Assembly: GCA_009746045.1 (NCBI GenBank)
Contig: RPFO01000022.1
Span: 478,001-509,851 of the forward strand
DNA from: Mesostigma viride
Lineage: Eukaryota; Streptophyta; Mesostigmatophyceae; Mesostigmatales; Mesostigmataceae
Direction of reading: 5' to 3'
DNA: 31,851 bases
A program made the position numbers and the translations under genes. Position 1 is the stretch's first letter; each line of letters begins with the position of its first letter. Shown here one piece after another: positions 8,176-13,737 of this stretch. The notes below the pieces were generated by a model that had not been told where the DNA came from, searched no databases, and worked only from the letters and a program-made list of their open reading frames with translations.

Positions 8176-8275
8176 TTTTGGGGGGCTTTGGAGAAGAATG
8201 GGGGAGGGTTGCGGGTTTTGGTCGAGCTGCGGAGAGCGGAGAGCTTGGTGACGAGATCCGAACACCCCCCAAGAA

Positions 8276-8281
8276 CTTATA
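8276..8281 (-). promoter_or_regulatory. TATA-like element of the 149-aa gene
   Basis: TATAAG on the minus strand within GGGTATAAGTTC, about 100 nt upstream of the ATG at 8175. The spacing resembles that of CATAAA (10765-10770) ahead of the SET-paralogue gene. Confidence 0.45.
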
Positions 8282-8321
8282 CCCATCGGACGGGATGGCG
8301 CGATGGGCGATCAGACGCCAG

Positions 8322-8645
8322 CCAATCAATATGCGCCACGTGGCACGCATCCGACCATCCTATCTCCCGTGGGACCCGACCGCGGCCGGCCAATCACTCG
8401 GGCGAGATTGGCCCGTCCGATTGGCGGATCCGCGATTGGCGTGCCGTGGATACGCCCGTCCAGGTCCGTCCAGAAAGGGCCAATCACCGGACGGGATTGG
8501 CTCGTCCGATTGGCGGCCCGGGGGATTGGCAGCCGTCCGATCGGGACTGGCTCGCCCGATTGGCGTGCCCGTGATTGGCGTGCCGTGGATACGTCCGTCC
8601 AGGCCCGTCCGCGCCGGCCAATCACCCACCGTCGATCTCGCCAAT
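8322..8645. promoter_or_regulatory. Divergent promoter region with 13 CCAAT boxes
   Basis: CCAAT or its complement ATTGG occurs at 8322, 8390, 8407, 8420, 8435, 8480, 8496, 8509, 8525, 8559, 8574, 8618 and 8641, in both orientations, mostly as GATTGGC or GCCAATC. The region contains an approximate duplication with a 139-bp offset (GATTGGCGTGCCGTGGATACG at 8434 and 8573). It separates the minus-strand 149-aa gene from the plus-strand SET gene. CCAAT is the NF-Y binding core; dense arrays are unusual. Frames overlapping it on either strand are not genes. Confidence 0.6.
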
Positions 8646-8784
8646 CGCTCCCGTGCGTCGATCCCGTAACCGCCGGACACCCGAGGACTACATAGTGGGC
8701 ACAGGACCCGGGTCTTGTCATTCCTTCGACCATCACTCCAGCAAACCAGCTCCCAGCTAGCCTCCCACACTTCTCTATTTTGCC

Positions 8785-8843
8785 ATGGCATCGGCTGCTA
8801 CCGTTTCTTCCCCCAACCCCTCGCCGCCGCCAAGGTCCGCGCG
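8785..8843 (+). other. Probable first exon of the SET gene
   Basis: ATG at 8785 is followed by ~20 codons rich in Ala, Ser and Pro, ending at a good donor (GCG|GTAAGC). The exon is 59 nt, so its phase does not match the SET frame that begins after the acceptor; one base is missing, possibly in the CCCCC/CCCC runs near 8809-8820. The same exon-intron layout in the paralogous gene at 10876 supports the model. Confidence 0.45.
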
Positions 8844-8977
8844 GTAAGCAATTCTTCCCCTTCGAACCGCGGCTTCCTTCGCCCCGCCTCCCTGGTTATC
8901 ACACACGATCTGACCCACCGTTTCTTCCCTCACCTGTTTGCCCGTGCGCCTGATCGCCCGTTTCTTCCCCGACGCAG
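8844..8977 (+). other. Probable spliceosomal intron of the SET gene (134 nt)
   Basis: Donor GTAAGC at 8844, a pyrimidine-rich 3' part (TTTCTTCCCC) and acceptor GCAG at 8974-8977. In-frame TGA at 8951-8953 shows that the SET frame cannot continue through it. Confidence 0.5.
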
Positions 8978-10300
8978 GCCAAGCGCCCCCGACACGAAGA
9001 AGAATTCGAGAAGAACGTGCGCGCCGCGGAAAAGATGTACATTCGGATGTACCTCCCCAGTGAGGTGCACCTGGCCCGCAGGGTCGGGTGCAGCGGCCAG
9101 AAGATAAAATACGTGTCGGCCCCCGTGACCCCGGGGTGCCCGACGCTCGAAGTGGGCGCCCAGCTCGGGATGCTCGAATCTTCCCTCAACGACCGGATCC
9201 GCGTCAGGGCGCTCCCGGCTAACGACCCGCACGGCCCGTTCGGCGCGTTCGCCGGCCGGGACTTCAAGGCGGGAGACGAGATCGGGGTGTACGGCGGCGC
9301 CCTGGTGCGGTACTACACGCTGCCAGACGGAGATCTGGACACGTCGTCCGCCCAGGTGAAGACGGACGGATGCTACCGTCTGACGCTCTTCGACGGACGG
9401 ACGTACGCGGTGTGCCTGGAGGCGGACACGTACTGCAACGAAACGGCCTTCATCAACCACAACGAGGGCCGGGGCATTCAGAACTGCGAGTTCAAGACTC
9501 CCAACGACGCGTTGCTGTCCTCCCGCGTGTACGCCTTGAGGGACATCCGCGAGGGGGAGGAACTCCTCATCAACTACGGCGACAGCTACTTCAACCAGGC
9601 GCCGGATACGGTCGACGCGCCCGCGCAGCCCCCCGTGCCCAAGAGGCCTCGCACGGCGCGGCGCCAGGAGTCCAGCGCGTCGAGCGCGCCGACGTCCGTC
9701 CAGACCGCCCGAGTATCCGTCCCGTCCTCCTCAATCCCGTACGCCCTGCCCGTCCAGTCCGTTCCGTCCGCCCTGCCCGCACCGTCCGCCCTGCCGGACT
9801 TCTCGGCCCGCATAGGCGACTGGCGCGCGTTCGGGCCGCAGACCCAGCGCGTCGTGGCGGCGCTCGTGAAGGACACCACGTGCGTCCTCGTCGGTAAGCG
9901 TTACGAGGACTCGAGAGGCAACTGCGTCGAGAAGGTCCCGGAGCTCAAGCCCCGCCTGGGCCGGCCAGAGGAGTGGCTGGCCCAGCCCGACGGGCCGACT
10001 TCGGCGCCCGTCTTCACCCGCTGCGTCGCCATCGGCCGTACGATCGGATTGGTGCCCCTGAGGGACTTCCCGTCCACCCCGCTGGCCTCCCTGCCGTCCG
10101 TAGACGATCTCAACGAGTGCGGACTCGGCCGGGCGAGGCACGGCTCCGTCATCCTGGAGACCGAAACGGCCGCGGACGGTTCGCAGTGGGTTCGCGCCGT
10201 GGCCCTCGCCAAGACGACCAATGCCCGGCCCACTGTCGCGTCGTACCACGCGCGCGGGCTGACTCCCGCCCAGCTCTTGCTCGCCGCCCGCTCCTGCTGA
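8978..10300 (+). CDS. SET-domain protein with a novel C-terminal domain
   Basis: The frame is open from 8954; the main exon probably starts at the acceptor (8978), and the first in-frame ATG is 9035. The basic AKRPRH at its start may be a nuclear signal. Numbering from codon 9017, residues ~62-191 form a SET domain: FAGRDFKAGDEIGVYGG, then NETAFINHNEG (matching the N-H box), then IREGEELLINYGDSYF. These are the AdoMet- and catalysis-linked motifs of protein-lysine methyltransferases. Pre-SET or post-SET cysteine clusters are absent, as in small viral SET enzymes. A Pro/Ser/Ala linker with PKRPRTARR follows. Residues ~259-423 form a domain shared with the gene at 10876 (see the finding). Substrate is unknown; histone lysine is the family norm. 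PolyA signal at 10386-10391. Confidence 0.8.
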   Translation, partial: AKRPRHEEEFEKNVRAAEKMYIRMYLPSEVHLARRVGCSGQKIKYVSAPVTPGCPTLEVGAQLGMLESSLNDRIRVRALPANDPHGPFGAFAGRDFKAGDEIGVYGGALVRYYTLPDGDLDTSSAQVKTDGCYRLTLFDGRTYAVCLEADTYCNETAFINHNEGRGIQNCEFKTPNDALLSSRVYALRDIREGEELLINYGDSYFNQAPDTVDAPAQPPVPKRPRTARRQESSASSAPTSVQTARVSVPSSSIPYALPVQSVPSALPAPSALPDFSARIGDWRAFGPQTQRVVAALVKDTTCVLVGKRYEDSRGNCVEKVPELKPRLGRPEEWLAQPDGPTSAPVFTRCVAIGRTIGLVPLRDFPSTPLASLPSVDDLNECGLGRARHGSVILETETAADGSQWVRAVALAKTTNARPTVASYHARGLTPAQLLLAARSC

Positions 10301-10319
10301 GCGGCGACAATCCTATCGA

Positions 10320-10336
10320 ATAGCCCCGGGGGCTAT
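10320..10336. terminator. Perfect GC-rich palindrome just after the SET gene
   Basis: ATAGCCCC-G-GGGGCTAT lies 20 nt after the stop and upstream of the polyA signal. It would form a strong hairpin in the mRNA 3' end. Role unknown. Confidence 0.4.
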
Positions 10337-10379
10337 CATGTGTACATGTAGATAGCGACTTGTGATTAACACCATTTTA

Positions 10380-10391
10380 TTGATTAATAAA
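10380..10391 (+). terminator. Polyadenylation signal of the SET gene
   Basis: TTGATTAATAAA, identical to the core after the ATPase gene, 80 nt downstream of the SET stop codon. Confidence 0.55.
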
Positions 10392-10875
10392 GCCTTGCCT
10401 GCATGTTCCCGTCTCAAGTCTCAACATCATGCACACGTAGGACGCTAAGTCCCAAGTAGGCAGTCCCGACCGCGGCCGCGCGCGATGACGTTAGAGTAGC
10501 AGGACGCCGGGACAGTCCCAATGTCGCAAAGTCCCGAAAATGGCTAAGTCCCGAAATCGCTAAGTCCAGGCCGCGGTATGGATCGCCGGCGTCCCATTGG
10601 TGGATACTAGCGCAGCTCCACGGTAACGATGGCGCGGCGCGGGAGATGCCCGGCCCATCCGACGGTCGGCCGTGATTGGCACACGATCGGCGTTATCCAC
10701 GGGGGGTGATTGGCGACCCTCCGATCGCGGCGAATCCGGAGCGTCCGTTCGCCCACGAAAAACGCATAAAGAGGAGGACAACCGGACTGTCCGGGCATCC
10801 TGCTCTCCAGCTCTCTCGAGTACAGCTCTCCAGCTCTCTCCAGCTCTCCAACTCTCTCTCACCCATTCTTCCTCC
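10392..10875. other. Intergenic/promoter region of the SET-paralogue gene
   Basis: No gene seen. It holds repeated AAGTCC motifs (GCTAAGTCCC 10444-10453, AAGTCCCGAAA 10529-10539, GCTAAGTCCCGAAA 10543-10556, GCTAAGTCC 10559-10567), the element ATTGGTGGATACT (10596-10608), two more ATTGG boxes near 10676 and 10710, a TATA-like CATAAA at 10765-10770, and a CT-rich leader with repeated CAGCTCTC (10801-10862) resembling a pyrimidine patch near a transcription start. Confidence 0.45.
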
Positions 10876-12027
10876 ATGGATTCCGCCCAGACGCCCGACC
10901 TGCGCTGCCTCTCCGAACTGTCCTTCGACATCTTGCGTATGTTCCCCGAAAAGGTGAGCTATATGCATTCTTCCCCCATCTAGCCATCCTCGCGCCTGTC
11001 TGGCCCCTCGAATTCTTCCCTCTAACACACTCGCGCATCTTATGCTCGCATCCGCACCATGCAGGACGTGGACATCATGGAGGGCTTGGGATGGGGAAGC
11101 TTCCCGACGCTCGACGAGATCGACCCGGACTGCGCCGGGGCGGCGTCCGGCGGCGAATCGACCCCGGACAGCCCCGCGGACACCGCGCTCGTCGCCGCGC
11201 CTCCCCCGCCCCCCGAAGGCGCGCGAGTGGGGCCGTGGACGTACCTCCTGCTGGCGGACATCACCGACTCCTCCAGCCAGATTGTCGGGCCGGTCAGCTC
11301 GTTCGCGGACGCCTACGGCTTCCCCGCCTCGCCGCCCCACGAAACGGGCACGTGGGCGCAGGGATCCGACACCGTCCTCCCGCCCACGCCGGCGCCCGCG
11401 CCCGCGCCTCGTCCCGCGCCCGCCCCTCGTCCCGCGACCAAGAAGCGGCCCGCCGCCGAGATGACGGCGGACGGCAGCGAGTTTCCGGACTTCTCCGACC
11501 GCGTCAAGGACTGGCCCGCCTTCGGCCCCCTGACCAAGCGACACCTGGCCTCGGCCGTGTTTGCGCACGTGGCGCGCGACCCGACCGTGCGCAGACAGGA
11601 CGACGCCAAGGGCCGCACGCGCTGGGTCGACTCCGCGGGGAAGTTCGTGGAAGTGATCCCGTCGTACGAAGTCGGCGTCGGGGCCGACTACTGGCTGAGC
11701 GAGCCGGCGACCGCGTCGGACGGCACTGTGTACAGCGTCTTCCGCCACGCCGGCCGGCCGGGGCGCACGATCGGACTCGTCCCACTGAGGGACTTCGCTC
11801 GCACTCCGCTCGCTGCGATCCTGTCCTCGCACGAGGCGCGTCGGGCCGGCCTTTCCAAGAGACCACATGCCAACGTGTTCCTGGAGTACGAGCGGAGGAC
11901 GGACGGGTCCACCTGGGTGCGCGCCGTGTGCATCAGCTCCATCCCGCCCAGCCGCGGCGTGCCCGCCGTGTACCACGAGGACGGCGTGTCCCCGGCCCGC
12001 GTCCTCGCCGACGCGCGCGCCGCGTGA
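10876..12027 (+). CDS. Two-exon paralogue of the SET protein lacking SET, 346 aa
   Basis: Exons 10876-10953 and 11065-12027 join in phase 0; the donor is AAG|GTGAGC and the acceptor GCAG|GAC. Exon 1 encodes 26 residues. The N-terminal ~60 residues are hydrophobic-acidic (FDILRMFPEK, then EGLGWGSFPTLDEIDPDC), reminiscent of an acidic activation region. A Pro/Ala linker with repeated PAPAPRPA and a basic KKRP follows. From nt ~11482 the last ~180 residues align by eye with the C-terminal domain of the SET protein: FPDFSDRVKDWPAFGP, RTIGLVPLRDF, TPLA, DGSTWVRAV and a final YH..G..PA..L. A transcription or chromatin role is inference from the neighbour. AATAAA follows at 12081-12086. Continuous frames starting at 11059 miss exon 1. 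Confidence 0.75.
10954..11064 (+). other. Spliceosomal intron, 111 nt
   Basis: GTGAGC donor, CTCTAACAC (near 11020) as a branch-point candidate, CAG acceptor at 11062-11064. It contains in-frame stops (for example TAG near 10981), and removal joins two frames of the same phase. Confidence 0.65.
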
Positions 12028-12080
12028 GGTAGCTAGCCAGGGTAGATAGGAGATACGTGCTTTAACCCCGCCTATTTATG

Positions 12081-12086
12081 AATAAA
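12081..12086 (+). terminator. AATAAA polyadenylation signal of the SET-paralogue gene
   Basis: AATAAA in TTTATGAATAAAAG, 53 nt after the stop codon at 12027. Confidence 0.5.
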
Positions 12087-12368
12087 AGAGTGTATGAACC
12101 CCTATTCAATGAGTCCATCATGTTCCCACGGTAGCTAGATGCGCATAGCTAGGACCGCGGACCCGCGAATTCGGCCAAGTCCCAAGCCCGCTGTCCGGGC
12201 GCGTCCGCGTGCGTTGACGCCGCGTATCTTATGCTTACATCTGTCACCGGTCAGGTCCGTCCCGGTCACTCGGTAGTACGGGCGCCTTTCATTGGTGGAT
12301 ATTAGGAGTACGGCGCCAGAAGGGAGGTGCAATTCACCTCCGTCCCGTGGATCTCCCGCCAAACGGAG

Positions 12369-13247
12369 CGATCCTATTGGAGGATACTCGGAGCGCCGCG
12401 CCGGCCCGACCCGAAACGGGTGCATCCCTCCGTTCCGCCTCCCCTTTCCGCCCTCTTCACCCCCTTTTTTGACCCCCGAAAACCCCCTTCCCGACCCCTG
12501 AAAAAGGCCTGTTCCGGTGTTTCGGCCCACCCCCCCTGGGCCGGTATCATTCTGAAAAAAAAAATTCCTGGGACCGAAATCCTTCGTTTTGGACTTAGCC
12601 GTTTTCAGCCTCCTCTTCCCCTTTCTCTCCCTTCCTTCCTTCCTCTCTCTCCATCCCTTCCTTCCCTCTCTCCCTTTCTCCTCTCCTTCCTCCCTATATA
12701 TCCATGGAATAGGGTCTATCTATTTATTTTCCTATTATCTACTTTTTAGAATGATACCGGAACCACCCTCCCGGAAATAGGATATATGAGACGGTGTCCT
12801 ATTCACGCCCACGGTTAAATAGGACGAATAGCCGCCTATATATACCGTTCCTATTCCCGGAGGGGGCGTGCCGGTATTCTTCTAAAAAGTAGATAATAGG
12901 AAAATATATAGACCCCTATACCCTGGATATATAGGGACGGGAAAGGAGAGGAGAAGAGATAGGGAGAGGAGAGAGAAAGGAGAGGGAGAGAAAAAGGAGA
13001 GGGAGAGAGGGAAAGAGGCCGAAATCGGCTAAGTCCGAAACGAAGGATTTCGGTCCCAGGAATTTTTTTTTTCCAAATGATACCGGCCCAGGGGGGGGGA
13101 GCCGGAACACCGGAACAGGGCTTTTTTATGGGTCGAGGAGGGGGTTTTCGGGGGTCAATAATAGGGGTGAAGAGTGCGGAAAGGGGAGGTGGAACGGAGG
13201 GGTGCACCCGTTTCTGGCGCGGCGCTCGGAGTATCCACCAATAGGAT
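12369..13247. repeat. Large imperfect palindrome (~430-bp arms) with nested inverted repeats
   Basis: The left arm (from 12369) and right arm (to ~13247) are reverse complements with gaps, centred near 12,810. Clear pairs: 12371-12388 with 13230-13247; 12555-12587 with 13038-13072 (A-run, CCTGGGACCGAAATCCTTCG); 12731-12760 with 12871-12900 (CCTATTATCTACTTTTTAGA). Each arm also has its own terminal inverted repeat: CCGGTATCATTCT at 12541 facing GAATGATACCGG at 12749-12760, and CCGGTATTCTTCT at 12871 facing AATGATACCGG at ~13076-13086, so each arm holds a ~218-bp nested element. Frames on both strands across it encode mirror-image low-complexity peptides and are not genes. It may be a foldback transposon, paired MITEs, or a relic of viral genome ends. 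Confidence 0.8.
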
Positions 13248-13284
13248 ACGAGCGAGCGTCCGATCGGATCGGTTGGCGCGGCGC
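13219..13284 (+). repeat. 66-bp direct repeat, copy 1
   Basis: Matches 13562-13627 at all but one position by eye (T at 13273, C at 13616). It includes AGTATCCACCAAT and GCGTCCGATCGGATCGG. It overlaps the right end of the large palindrome. Confidence 0.75.
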
Positions 13285-13306
13285 GCGGCGTATTGAGTCG
13301 GGTCTA

Positions 13307-13522
13307 CTAACGCTTTTTCATGACCTTGGAATTAAACAATCTGTCGACATCTCTCCTGTACTTGTCCGATAGTTTTGTAAGCGCTCTCGTGTAGGCCACG
13401 TTGTTGGTGTACCGTTTCACGGCCTCCGTCTCCCTGTATATGCCCCGGATCAGGCGGTTGAATGATGCTGCAAGGTTGCGTATCTCTCGCTCGCGGCCTG
13501 CGGAGGTGGATTTGGTGGGCAT
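13307..13522 (-). CDS. 71-aa basic helical protein
   Basis: ATG at 13522 on the minus strand, TAG at 13307-13309. A longer frame back to 13792 runs over the promoter repeat and the 5' end of the divergent gene and is rejected. The protein is Lys/Arg-rich with two predicted amphipathic helices (around REIRNLAASFNRLI and ALTKLSDKYRRDVDRLF) and ends KVMKKR. No family recognised; nucleic-acid binding or a virion core role is possible. It lies between two nearly identical 66-bp direct repeats and is divergent from the EsV-1-7 gene (215 nt apart), with copy 2 of the repeat lying in the gap. Confidence 0.6.
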   Translation of the reverse strand: MPTKSTSAGREREIRNLAASFNRLIRGIYRETEAVKRYTNNVAYTRALTKLSDKYRRDVDRLFNSKVMKKR

Positions 13523-13561
13523 TGTGTTTGTGATAAGATCACGGGAGATTATTTTCTCGAC

Positions 13562-13627
13562 GCGGCGCTCGGAGTATCCACCAATAGGATACGAGCGAGC
13601 GTCCGATCGGATCGGCTGGCGCGGCGC
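13562..13627 (+). repeat. 66-bp direct repeat, copy 2, in a divergent promoter
   Basis: Second copy, 343 bp from the first. It lies between the divergent 71-aa and EsV-1-7 genes and includes the AGTATCCACCAAT element (13573-13585), so it probably acts as a promoter element. Confidence 0.7.
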
Positions 13628-13737
13628 CGGACGACACGTTCGCTCCGCCCGGCCGCTAAATTTTCGCGGAGAGGGTCGACGGAGACGAGGAGACCTCGGA
13701 CCGCGCGGGACGCGATCGCGCGCGACGGACGTCCGGG

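Noticed and set aside
10693-11976. 427-aa minus-strand frame opposite the SET paralogue
   Set aside because: Antisense to a gene with a clear paralogue and splice signals; composition is Arg/Gly-rich and carries no motif.
12327-13207. Two similar frames on opposite strands (12327-12749 and 12851-13207)
   Set aside because: They are the two arms of the palindrome read in mirror image, with low-complexity Pro/Ser/Leu/Phe peptides from CT-runs.
13307-13522. Second histone-tail mimic (MPTKSTSAGR start of the 71-aa protein)
   Set aside because: Only a loose likeness to KSTGGK; too short and degenerate. The MARKT start at 4369 was dismissed for the same reason.
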